From contig SABF01000057.1 of NCBI GenBank assembly GCA_009929095.1, positions 1 through 8,220 on the forward strand: a DNA stretch of 8,220 bases, written 5' to 3'. Shown one piece after another: positions 1 through 6,041 of the stretch. How positions within the stretch are numbered: position 1 is the stretch's first letter; every line of letters starts with the position of its first letter. The notes under the pieces are model-generated. The model did not search any database. It was not told the origin of the DNA and was given only the letters and a program-made list of their open reading frames with translations. The translations under genes and the position numbers were made by a program. Source of the DNA: Erysipelotrichia bacterium. GTDB taxonomy: Bacteria; Bacillota_I; Bacilli_A; Erysipelotrichales; Erysipelotrichaceae.

Positions 1-182
1 ATATGAAGACCTGCAGTCTCATTCTTATACGCAAGAAACTTTCGATAGCGTTCATCATCATAAATATCCGAAACTTCTTTCGGCAGCGGGTTCTTCCGAT
101 ATTTTTTAACAGCCATGATCTTCAGCACCTCATAAACAAGAATGATGAATAAATAAATCAGGCATACAGTTTGAAAATTCAT
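1..182 (-). CDS. M48 (Ste24-like) family metalloprotease, N-terminal fragment
   Basis: Only the first 60 codons are inside the window; the rest, including the expected HEXXH zinc site, lies beyond the left edge. The protein opens with a hydrophobic segment (residues 1-23, MNFQTVCLIYLFIILVYEVL...). A basic stretch with NPLPKEVSDIYDDERYRKF (about residues 31-49) follows. The pattern 'LP.EV.DIYD.E.Y.K...Y' is what I recall from the N-terminal membrane domain of bacterial CAAX-protease-1/Ste24-like M48 peptidases, which cleave membrane or lipid-associated proteins. The start is the ATG at 182, preceded by a purine-rich AAGAAAGAAGAA/GGAA stretch that is a weak ribosome site. The gene stands apart from marR (173 bp gap, same strand) and no strong promoter is visible. 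Without the catalytic part, the family call rests on this short N-terminus alone. Confidence 0.65.
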   Translation of the reverse strand, partial: MNFQTVCLIYLFIILVYEVLKIMAVKKYRKNPLPKEVSDIYDDERYRKFLAYKNETAGLH

Positions 183-355
183 TTCCAGTTCTTCTTTCTT
201 AAGTCACTATCAACGTTCTATCAGTTTTTCATTATGTTCTATTCAGCACTGATGAAGATGTAATGGAATGGTATTGATGGATCGTATCGCTTAATAAAAG
301 CACCGCCTGTCATACCGCATCGAATCATTTCAGCACGACCTGCATAAATGATTTT
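183..355. other. Intergenic region between marR and the M48 protease gene
   Basis: No gene that I can support. It contains a hairpin at 322-354, a heptamer GTTCTAT repeated at 215-221 and 236-242 (21 bp apart, two helical turns), and a 38-codon stop-free stretch on the minus strand. That stretch continues the marR frame directly after its stop codon and ends at TAG 239-241. No clear sigma-A promoter for the protease gene is visible. Confidence 0.5.
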
Positions 356-358
356 TTA
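322..358 (+). terminator. Terminator-like hairpin with T-tract, plus-strand polarity
   Basis: Arms AATCATTT (323-330) and AAATGATT (346-353) pair perfectly. A further GCA/TGC inner pairing is separated by a 2x2 mismatch, and a run of T (352-357) follows. The polarity fits plus-strand transcription, although no plus-strand gene lies to its left. On the minus strand it sits just behind the marR stop but has no U-tract. It could be the end of an unannotated plus-strand transcript, or simply a 3' stabilising hairpin for marR. Confidence 0.35.
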
Positions 359-832
359 TTTACTGCCAATCAGCCTGCCAGGATTTGACGTCTTTTTCCT
401 TGAATGTGCATTCGTCTTCAGTGCTTCCTCTGCAGTCAGTTTTTCCATCAGCCGTTTCAATTGTTTTTTCTCTTCTGCTGTAAGAACAGATAAGGCATGC
501 CTGTCCCATTGATCAAAGAGCTGATGGCTCAGATTGAATGCCTGCTGTCCCTTCTCTGTCAGATTCAAGGTATGCGATCTTCGGTCCTTCGGATTCACCT
601 TCTGAATCAGAAAGCCATCTGCTTCCAGCTGAATCAGATTGCGCGTGACATAGCCAAAGTCCATCTGCAGTCCTCCGGCCAGATGCTTTGGTGATGTGCC
701 CGGATTCTTTCCGACATACAGCACAAAATAGAGCATGCTCTGTGACAGACCTATTTCACTGAGTCTCTCATTGCAGTAAAGCACAAAGTCTTTTCTGAGA
801 ATCATCACATCAAATGCGAGTGTTTTTTCCAT
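356..832 (-). CDS. MarR-family transcriptional regulator
   Basis: A 158-residue DNA-binding regulator of the winged-helix MarR type, expected to act as a dimer and release DNA on ligand binding. The recognition part is visible at about residues 44-97: helix-turn-helix TSPKHLAGGLQMDFGYVTRN, then LEADGFLIQKVNPKDRRSHT leading into LNLTEKG, the typical wing with the D-R-R-S core. Flanking helices (5-40 and 100-135) form the dimer domain. A basic tail (residues 139-158, rich in K, R, S) extends somewhat past the usual end near 140-150. The ATG at 832 lies 13 nt behind a GAAAGG sequence, a long spacing. The gene diverges from the secreted glycosidase, and a 17-bp palindrome covers the -35 box of its own promoter, so autorepression and control of the neighbour are likely. 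No effector-binding residues (such as redox cysteines) can be named; one Cys at residue 20 is present. Confidence 0.93.
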   Translation of the reverse strand: MEKTLAFDVMILRKDFVLYCNERLSEIGLSQSMLYFVLYVGKNPGTSPKHLAGGLQMDFGYVTRNLIQLEADGFLIQKVNPKDRRSHTLNLTEKGQQAFNLSHQLFDQWDRHALSVLTAEEKKQLKRLMEKLTAEEALKTNAHSRKKTSNPGRLIGSK

Positions 833-861
833 TGTTCAGTTGATACCTTTCCGCATAACAA

Positions 862-889
862 ATTGTACATATTTACTTGACTTTGTCAA
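862..889 (-). promoter_or_regulatory. Sigma-A promoter of marR
   Basis: On the minus strand a perfect -35 TTGACA (889-884) is followed after 16 bp by -10 TACAAT (867-862, 5 of 6 matches). The predicted transcript would begin near 855, about 23 nt before the marR start. The -35 lies wholly inside the palindrome at 875-891. Confidence 0.7.
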
Positions 890-891
890 GT
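875..891. promoter_or_regulatory. Probable MarR operator, 17-bp palindrome
   Basis: ACTTGAC-TTT-GTCAAGT is a perfect inverted repeat with 7-bp arms and a 3-bp centre. Size and symmetry fit the 16-20 bp operators typical of MarR proteins. It covers the -35 boxes of both the leftward marR promoter and the rightward glycosidase promoter, so one bound dimer could shut both. A smaller palindrome TGATATCA (896-903) overlaps the rightward -10. Binding by the adjacent MarR is inferred from position only. Confidence 0.7.
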
Positions 892-904
892 TTTGTGATA
901 TCAT
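877..904 (+). promoter_or_regulatory. Sigma-A promoter of the secreted glycosidase gene
   Basis: -35 TTGACT (877-882), 16-bp spacer, -10 TATCAT (899-904) with an extended TG one base before it (896-897). An alternative pair is TTGTCA (883-888) with TATAAG (905-910). Either reading puts the -35 in the operator palindrome and leaves a leader of roughly 40-48 nt. Confidence 0.6.
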
Positions 905-958
905 TATAAGGATTATGAATAATTCGTATTTAAGAACAACAGCTAAAAGGACTTTATT

Positions 959-2317
959 ATGAAAATCAGAAAACTGCTGAACACCTCAATCATTGTCGCA
1001 CTGTCCTTCAGCTCTGCAGGCACTGCAGTACTGGCGGAAGAGAGCACACCAGCCCCGACAAGTACTCCGGTTATTGATGCTGAGGGGGAATTCATCGGTG
1101 ATGTCAACTACGACAGCACTGCATTTGAAAACAATTATCTGGATGAACAGGGAACTGCACTCGATCAGACTGCTGTGGCAGTAAAAACAACTGATGCCGG
1201 TCAGGAAACAGTTGCTACAGTTCCAGCAGGTCTTTCCGTCATCAATACCCTTGGCGATTCCGTGTGGAGTCGTGCGGTATCAACGATGATCAGTGTATAT
1301 GCCAAACGGGGAACCTGCCCTTCTGCCAGTGTAAACATAGATGCCTACGATGATCTGATCTATCATTACATGATTGTTACACCGACTGATTCAACCTTTG
1401 TTCAGCTGGACTATTCCGGTGATACGCCAAAGACATTGAATAACTTTGTGGATACTGAGCTGACCAACGGAAACTACTGGTTCATCGGCAGTATCAACGG
1501 AGGATTCTTCACCAACTCCGATGAGTACCCTGGTTATGGCTATCCTACCGGTGCAGTCAGGTGTGACAGCACCTGGCAGACCTGGACCAATTCCAGCGGT
1601 GAATCCTACGATCTGATCCCGGATCATAACGGTGGATATGTAACAGCCTACTGGACCGGAGCCGATATGGTGCTGTCCTACAACGGCTGGGATCGTTCCC
1701 TCTTCAATCAATGGGGGCAGATTGAAAACTGGTTTGGAGACATTACCCGTGAAACCAGCTATCAGAACGCACTTTCCGGTTCCTACTCTCTGTTTGCCAA
1801 CGGAGAAGAAATCAATCTGTCTCCTGTCTCAGCCATGGCGACCTCAGTTTATTGGAACTACAGCCGATCCGTCACTCTGTTTGCACAGCTGACAGATGGC
1901 AGATATGTTCTTCTGACAACTGAAGGCACCTGCCGCGGCGATGAGGAAATTGCACTGCTGAAACACGTTGCAGAGCGTGAGAATTCTGCAGTCGAAGACG
2001 CTGTACGTCTTGATGGCGGAGGTTCTACCCAGATGTGCTTCGATAAGGGCTTAGTCAAAGTGAATATATCTGATGACGCCAAAACTGCAATCGGCGCAAA
2101 TGATGCAGATGCAATTGGTACGGTAACTGTAATGATCTCCAATCTGAATATCCGCAAAACACCAAATCTCACCGGCGGAATTCTCGGTGCCGCATCCAAG
2201 TCAACCTATCATGTATTTGAGACAAAAGAAGCAGATGGCTATACTTGGTATCGCATTCGCGCCAATCAGTGGATCGCATCCAATGAAGGCGAATGGACTG
2301 TTTACAAGGCAAATTGA
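959..2317 (+). CDS. Secreted phosphodiester glycosidase (NAGPA family) with C-terminal SH3-like domain
   Basis: A 452-residue exported protein. Residues 1-26 form a signal peptide (basic MKIRK, hydrophobic core, cleavage likely after AVLA). A low-complexity, T/P-rich linker follows. The central part (about 105-395) carries the two hallmark blocks of the phosphodiester glycosidase domain related to human NAGPA: SINGGFF at 178-184 and VRLDGGGSTQM at 349-359. Members cleave sugar-phosphodiester bonds such as an alpha-GlcNAc cap; the substrate here is unknown, with cell-wall or capsular glycopolymers as reasonable guesses. Residues about 390-450 (NLNIRKTPN, then YTWYRIRANQWIAS) look like a bacterial SH3 domain, which often binds cell-wall peptides. 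The start ATG at 959 has AAAAGGA (945-951) with 7 nt spacing. It is transcribed alone and ends in its own terminator. The palindrome next to its -35 suggests repression by the divergent MarR protein. Confidence 0.88.
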   Translation: MKIRKLLNTSIIVALSFSSAGTAVLAEESTPAPTSTPVIDAEGEFIGDVNYDSTAFENNYLDEQGTALDQTAVAVKTTDAGQETVATVPAGLSVINTLGDSVWSRAVSTMISVYAKRGTCPSASVNIDAYDDLIYHYMIVTPTDSTFVQLDYSGDTPKTLNNFVDTELTNGNYWFIGSINGGFFTNSDEYPGYGYPTGAVRCDSTWQTWTNSSGESYDLIPDHNGGYVTAYWTGADMVLSYNGWDRSLFNQWGQIENWFGDITRETSYQNALSGSYSLFANGEEINLSPVSAMATSVYWNYSRSVTLFAQLTDGRYVLLTTEGTCRGDEEIALLKHVAERENSAVEDAVRLDGGGSTQMCFDKGLVKVNISDDAKTAIGANDADAIGTVTVMISNLNIRKTPNLTGGILGAASKSTYHVFETKEADGYTWYRIRANQWIASNEGEWTVYKAN

Positions 2318-2339
2318 TTTTCAAATAGATTTCCATAAG

Positions 2340-2378
2340 GCCCGATTCTGATCTTCATAAAGAATCAGGCTTTTTAAT
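2340..2378 (+). terminator. Intrinsic terminator of the glycosidase gene
   Basis: Stem GCCCGATTCT (2340-2349) / AGAATCAGGC (2361-2370) with one C-A mismatch and an 11-nt loop, followed by TTTTTAATT. It lies 22 bp past the glycosidase stop codon. Confidence 0.88.
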
Positions 2379-2384
2379 TCTCCC

Positions 2385-2430
2385 GCGAATATCTTGATTG
2401 CATCAGGATAACCGTGAATCTGATATTCGC
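2385..2430. repeat. Inverted repeat between two facing terminators
   Basis: GCGAATATC (2385-2393) and GATATTCGC (2422-2430) are perfect 9-bp inverted copies. An inner GATT/AATC pairing (2396-2399 with 2417-2420) lengthens the stem. No T-run follows on either strand, so it is not a standard terminator. Function unknown. Confidence 0.6.
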
Positions 2431-2440
2431 TGCTTTAGCT

Positions 2441-2481
2441 AAAAAAGGATTGACTTCTGCCTTTGTCAGAAATCAATCCTT
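2441..2481 (-). terminator. Intrinsic terminator of the DUF362 gene
   Basis: On the minus strand AAGGATTGATTTCTG pairs with CAGAAGTCAATCCTT (15 bp including one G-T pair) around a 7-nt loop and runs into six T residues. It lies about 30 bp after the stop at 2511. The reverse side has TTGCTTTTCTTT, so partial bidirectional action is possible. Confidence 0.92.
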
Positions 2482-2510
2482 GCTTTTCTTTACTGTATCA
2501 GATGAACTGT

Positions 2511-3395
2511 TCAGTCAATCTCAATCAGTTCGTATTCCTTTGTGCCAAATCCAAGTTTCACAGCAGCATCAATTGTATGAGTCCCGTGCCTTGTATCAAT
2601 ACGTTCCATCAAATGATCGCGGCCAGGATCACTGCTGTTTTTGACCAGATCAACGCATGCCTGATCCAGAGCAATCGGATCCAGCGAAGATAGAATGCCA
2701 ATATCTTTCATGCATGGATCTTCTGCCTTAGCACAGCAGTCACAGTCAACAGACATATTGCACATGATGGATATGTACGCTGCATTGCCTTTAAAGTATT
2801 CAGCAACTGCACTGGCCGCATCCGCCATAGATTCAAGGAAATCATCCTGCTCAGGCAGATGATCCCAGAGAGTGTACTGATCTTTATTGGTCCCGGCAGA
2901 ATGAATCCAGGCCTTTCCTGCTGTCGATGCACAGCCAATGGAAAGCTGCTTCAATGCGCCTCCATATCCGCCCATCGGATGACCCTTGAAATGAGACAGT
3001 ACAAGCAGGGAATCATATTTTATGATATCTCCGCCGACATAATCCTCATTCAGATGAAAGCCATTTCTGACTGGCAGCACCAGATCCTCTGACACCGCAT
3101 CCAGAAGATCAACATCAAAATATTCAGTCCAGCCATGCTGCTTCAGCAGTTTCTGATGTTTTTCAGTTGTGTTTCGCTCACCCTCATAAGCTGTATTGCA
3201 TTCCACAATTGTTCCTTTTACCGCTTCCACCATTGGCTTCATGAATTCCGGATGCAGGTAGTTCTGATTGCCTTCTTCACCTGAATGAACCTTGACAGCG
3301 ACTTTTCCAGGCAGTTCCTTTTCCAGAACCCGATACATTTCAATGACTGTTTCCGGTGTCAGATTTTTTGTGAAATACACTTTTGCCTTTTCCAT
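2511..3395 (-). CDS. DUF362 domain-containing protein with cysteine cluster
   Basis: A 294-residue soluble protein with no signal peptide. It matches the DUF362 family from memory. VLSHFKGHPMGGYGGALKQLSIGC (spanning about 132-155) is the conserved 'H-x-x-x-x-x-G-G-x-x-K' block. The later CNMSVDCDCC...PCMKDIGILSSLDP block with its DIG.L.S.DP.A.DQAC.D signature occupies 212-250. Cysteines at 212, 218, 220, 221 and 228 could hold an Fe-S cluster or other metal; this is inference, since the family's reaction is not established to my knowledge. No separate 4Fe-4S ferredoxin domain is attached, unlike some relatives. The ATG at 3395 follows AGGAAGG with 8 nt spacing. It forms a single-gene unit: a strong terminator follows, and rarA is divergent 149 bp away. 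It is sometimes annotated as a 4Fe-4S ferredoxin-like protein. Confidence 0.85.
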   Translation of the reverse strand: MEKAKVYFTKNLTPETVIEMYRVLEKELPGKVAVKVHSGEEGNQNYLHPEFMKPMVEAVKGTIVECNTAYEGERNTTEKHQKLLKQHGWTEYFDVDLLDAVSEDLVLPVRNGFHLNEDYVGGDIIKYDSLLVLSHFKGHPMGGYGGALKQLSIGCASTAGKAWIHSAGTNKDQYTLWDHLPEQDDFLESMADAASAVAEYFKGNAAYISIMCNMSVDCDCCAKAEDPCMKDIGILSSLDPIALDQACVDLVKNSSDPGRDHLMERIDTRHGTHTIDAAVKLGFGTKEYELIEID

Positions 3396-3544
3396 TTTTT
3401 CATCCTTCCTGAATGACTGCAGCTTCCTGCTGCAAATTGCTTCTGTTCAAATAATACTTCATAAAGTCAGTTTCAGATCAGACAAATATCCGATAATACC
3501 TGTTTCCCGTCATTGTGCGATATAATTCTTGACAGAAAGGGCTG
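3396..3544. promoter_or_regulatory. Divergent intergenic region between DUF362 gene and rarA
   Basis: For rarA there is a perfect -10 TATAAT (3521-3526) without a good -35; the predicted start near 3533 would leave a leader of only about 12-18 nt. For the DUF362 gene two TATTAT candidates are present on the minus strand but no convincing -35. A 17-bp inverted repeat TGCAGC-5-GCTGCA (3418-3434) sits in the DUF362 leader, a few bases from its AGGAAGG ribosome site. Confidence 0.4.
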
Positions 3545-4894
3545 ATGACCATGGAACAGGAAACACTTTTCGACAATCGAAATAAGACTGCCCCGCTCGC
3601 GGATCGCATGCGCCCGGAGACACTGGAAGACTATGCCGGACAGCTCCAGCTGCTTGGTCAGGGCCGAATTCTGCGGCGGATGATCGATCGCGATGAAGTG
3701 CAGTCAATGGTTCTGTGGGGACCTCCCGGCGTTGGAAAAACAACACTTGCTCGAATTATCGCACGGTATACTAAAGCACGGTTTATAAACTTTTCAGCAG
3801 TTACTTCCGGCATTAAAGAGATCCGAGATGTCATGAACGAAGCTGAAAAGAACCGGGCTATGGGTTCTAAAACGATTCTCTTTGTTGATGAGATTCATCG
3901 ATTCAATAAGGCACAGCAGGATGCCTTTCTGCCTTTTGTCGAACGCGGTTCAATCACCTTGATTGGAGCAACCACTGAAATTCCATCCTTTGAAATCAAC
4001 TCTGCCCTGCTTTCCAGATGCAAGGTATTTGTCCTGAAGGCCCTCACGGAGGATGATGTAGTTGAACTTTTAAAAAGAGCACTGGCAAGCCCAAAAGGTT
4101 TTGGAACCTGGAATGTGACGATAAGTGACGATCTTTTAAAGCTGATTGCTGTCTATGCAAACGGAGATGCAAGAACAGCACTGAATACACTGGAGATGGC
4201 TGTCCTGAATGGAGAAGGAGATGGAATTAACTCCGTTATCTCCAAAGCGACCATTGAACAGTGCATCAACGGAAAAGCGCTTCTCTATGATAAAAACGGG
4301 GAGGAGCACTATAATCTGATATCCGCCCTTCATAAGTCCATGCGCAACAGCGATGCAGATGCAGCTGTTTACTGGCTGGCAAGAATGCTGGAAGCCGGTG
4401 AAGACCCGCTGTATATAGCAAGAAGAGTCGTACGGTTTGCCTCAGAAGATGTCGGCATGGCTGATTCAAGATGTTTGGAAGTTGCCGTCGCAGCCTATCA
4501 GGCATGCCAGTTTCTTGGCAGGCCTGAATGCAATGTGCATCTGACACATGCCGTCGTATTCTGCTCTCTGGCGCCAAAATCCAATGCATTGGAAGCCGCA
4601 TACAATACCGCCGCCGAAGATGCCCGAACCATGCTGGACGAACCGGTTCCGCTTCAGATCCGCAATGCACCGACCCAGCTGATGGAAGATCTTGGCTATG
4701 GGAATGGATATGTATATGCACACGACACGAAAGAAAAAGTATCGTCCATGCAGTGTCTTCCCGATTCACTGAAGGATAGGCATTATTACAATCCTACGGA
4801 ACAGGGTGTGGAAAAACGGGTAAAGGAACGCAAGGATCAGCTGGAAGCTTGGAAGAAATGGAAACGGGCTGATGATAAAAAGAAGCAGCAGTAG
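3545..4894 (+). CDS. rarA: Replication-associated recombination protein A (AAA+ ATPase RarA/MgsA)
   Basis: A 449-residue AAA+ ATPase of the RarA/MgsA/WRNIP1 family, which acts at stalled replication forks together with SSB and the recombination machinery in the cytoplasm. Visible motifs in order: Walker A GPPGVGKT (59-66), Walker B LFVDEIHRFNKAQQDAF (112-128), sensor 1 GATTE (141-145), arginine finger region NSALLSRC (152-159), then the clamp-loader-like lid and the C-terminal tetramerisation domain (YWLARMLEAGEDPLYIARR, VRFASEDVGMAD and later LGYGNGYVYAHD). Length is normal for the family. Two starts are possible: ATG 3545 or ATG 3551. The AGAAAGG site (3534-3540) is 4 nt from the first and 10 nt from the second, so they cannot be separated here. 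It has its own -10 TATAAT and no operon partner. Confidence 0.97.
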   Translation: MTMEQETLFDNRNKTAPLADRMRPETLEDYAGQLQLLGQGRILRRMIDRDEVQSMVLWGPPGVGKTTLARIIARYTKARFINFSAVTSGIKEIRDVMNEAEKNRAMGSKTILFVDEIHRFNKAQQDAFLPFVERGSITLIGATTEIPSFEINSALLSRCKVFVLKALTEDDVVELLKRALASPKGFGTWNVTISDDLLKLIAVYANGDARTALNTLEMAVLNGEGDGINSVISKATIEQCINGKALLYDKNGEEHYNLISALHKSMRNSDADAAVYWLARMLEAGEDPLYIARRVVRFASEDVGMADSRCLEVAVAAYQACQFLGRPECNVHLTHAVVFCSLAPKSNALEAAYNTAAEDARTMLDEPVPLQIRNAPTQLMEDLGYGNGYVYAHDTKEKVSSMQCLPDSLKDRHYYNPTEQGVEKRVKERKDQLEAWKKWKRADDKKKQQ

Positions 4895-4913
4895 CCTTCA
4901 TGCACATCCTAAA

Positions 4914-4960
4914 GGATCTCAGTCAAAAAGCGGTGAGATCCATGATTTGATTTAAATCAT
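4914..4960 (+). terminator. Tandem hairpins after rarA, possible terminator
   Basis: Stem GGATCTCA (4914-4921) / TGAGATCC (4934-4941) is immediately followed by ATGATTT (4942-4948) / AAATCAT (4954-4960). The second includes the perfect 12-bp palindrome TGATTTAAATCA (4948-4959). Neither is followed by a strong T-run (only TTT-interrupted sequence), so termination efficiency is doubtful. Confidence 0.45.
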
Positions 4961-5446
4961 CAGAACGCTGATTCATCAGGTTTGATTCCCGGATTCACAG
5001 GGAGTTAAACCTTTTCATTTGGACTCTGATCCCACTGCATTGCAGCAGAAGGTGTATGCATCATGATATTCAGACATCTGACACTGTCAGTCCTGATCAA
5101 AATGGAAGAGATTCGCATCAACGAGCAATCCTTATATGGCTGATCAGCTTGCTGTATTTTACTGAATTCCTCTTTCCGTCTCGGCGAATAGCAGTGATTC
5201 GAATACTTCCGCATAATATCTTCTTCATGATGATCCGCAAGATGAACCGGATAGGAGATTGAATGCTTTTTATGCAATCTTCTTTTGTAACCTGTGAAAT
5301 CAGTACGCTGCTCTTTCGTTTCCTCTAGCTCTTGATCTTCTGTCTCCTGCATGCCTGCCCATAATAGAAAAAACCTCCGAGCAGATTTTTTGTATTTCAC
5401 CTGTCTGCTTTGGAGGGATCATATCAGTATCCAACTTTGGGAGTTC
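4961..5446. other. Gene-poor region with a doubtful ORF and a possible decayed insertion sequence
   Basis: No gene that I trust. A 131-codon open frame on the minus strand (5005-5400) starts inside a terminator hairpin, has no ribosome site at its first ATG, is rich in K, E, H and R, and resembles nothing I recognise. A second minus-strand start (ATG 5362, with GGAGG 11 nt upstream) gives only 20 codons (5300-5362) beginning MGRHAGDRRSRA. That could be the truncated head of an IS3-type OrfA. Small palindromes occur at 5078-5090 (CTGAC-3-GTCAG) and 5256-5280 (AGATTG/CAATCT). Confidence 0.4.
5366..5416 (-). terminator. Intrinsic terminator after the Gx transporter gene
   Basis: On the minus strand CCTCC-AA-AGCAGA (5416-5404) pairs with TCTGCT-C-GGAGG (5385-5374) across an 18-nt loop. 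There is one small internal bulge, and six T residues follow (5373-5368). It lies about 70 bp after the last gene of the aro operon and probably ends it. It may also be the outward-shielding hairpin of an insertion sequence end, because the IS-like motif at 5429-5447 lies just upstream. Confidence 0.75.
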
Positions 5447-5447
5447 A
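5429..5447 (-). mobile_element. Possible IS3-family terminal repeat remnant
   Basis: Read on the minus strand, TGAACTCCCAAAGTTGGAT resembles, from memory, the TGAAC...CCCAAAAGTTGGAC ends of IS3/IS150-type elements in Bacillota. A hairpin, a GGAGG site and a short MGRHAGDRRSRA-like reading frame follow inward, in the order an IS left end would show. No matching opposite end or transposase is visible, so at most this is a remnant. Confidence 0.3.
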
Positions 5448-5486
5448 CTTCACAAATATGAAAATATCATATAACGTCTATGCGAT

Positions 5487-6041
5487 TCAGTTCTGCGCAG
5501 GCTGGCTTGTTGAATCAGTGCTGACAGTTTTGCGCAGCGGTTTGATTCTCTTCAGTACAAGGCTGGCAATATAGCCAGTCAGAAAGCCCAGCGGAATAGA
5601 TCCCAGAAGCATATATGCCAGAAGCGGAATGCTTGCCTGAATTGTAGTCAGAAGATGATAGATAGAAAGCACAATCGCCAGCTGGCCAATAGAATGAGCA
5701 ACCGAGCTCATGATTGATGTAAAAATCAGTGAAGCATCAAGACGATCCATCAGAATCAGCACACCGCTGGATAATACAACACCGCCTGCTCCAATCCAGA
5801 ATGGCATGCCAAGAAATGTTCCGCTTAACAGGCCGCCAATGCATACCCGCATGACATTGACAATAATCATATCCCTGACTCCGAGCAATTTGATTGCAAC
5901 AAGCGCAATGATATTGGCAAGACCAAGTCTCAGATACAGAAATACAGGACCGATATATGCTGTTTCAAGCATATTCAGGGTAATCGCCATGGCAGAAAGC
6001 AGTGCTAGATAGGCCAGGTGTCTTGTTTCAGCCGTTTTCAT
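5487..6041 (-). CDS. Gx transporter family membrane protein (HepS-I-like)
   Basis: A 184-residue, highly hydrophobic protein with about five to six membrane spans (roughly 8-26, 30-52, 57-75, 83-98, 104-130, 138-163) and a short polar C-tail. The RLGLANI (38-44), NVMRVCIGGLLSGTF (62-76) and SVAHSIGQLA (113-122) blocks match the Gx transporter family. That family is often labelled 'heptaprenyl diphosphate synthase component I' by old annotation, but is similar in architecture to ECF-type substrate-binding subunits. The substrate is unknown. Its ATG overlaps the stop of the NusG domain II gene (ATGA, 6038-6041), implying translational coupling; AAGGAG lies 11 nt upstream. It is the last gene of the minus-strand operon and is followed by a terminator. 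This pair is commonly found near Rnf/ApbE or isoprenoid genes; here neither is in view, so its link to aromatic biosynthesis (perhaps quinone-related) is only a guess. Confidence 0.87.
   Translation of the reverse strand: MKTAETRHLAYLALLSAMAITLNMLETAYIGPVFLYLRLGLANIIALVAIKLLGVRDMIIVNVMRVCIGGLLSGTFLGMPFWIGAGGVVLSSGVLILMDRLDASLIFTSIMSSVAHSIGQLAIVLSIYHLLTTIQASIPLLAYMLLGSIPLGFLTGYIASLVLKRIKPLRKTVSTDSTSQPAQN

Noticed and set aside
1858..2199. 113-codon minus-strand ORF inside the glycosidase gene
   Set aside because: Shadow of the reading frame carrying the LDGGGS motif and SH3-like domain.
3418..3434. TGCAGC/GCTGCA inverted repeat in the DUF362 leader as a riboswitch or attenuator
   Set aside because: Only a 6-bp stem with a 5-nt loop, no competing structure and no T-run; could be chance or a minor operator.
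4266..4769. 167-codon minus-strand ORF inside rarA
   Set aside because: Antisense shadow of a well-supported AAA+ gene; cysteine/histidine/arginine-rich composition typical of a wrong frame.
5005..5400. 131-codon minus-strand ORF
   Set aside because: Starts inside a terminator hairpin, lacks a ribosome site at its first ATG, and shows no recognisable domain. Kept only as a note in the region entry.
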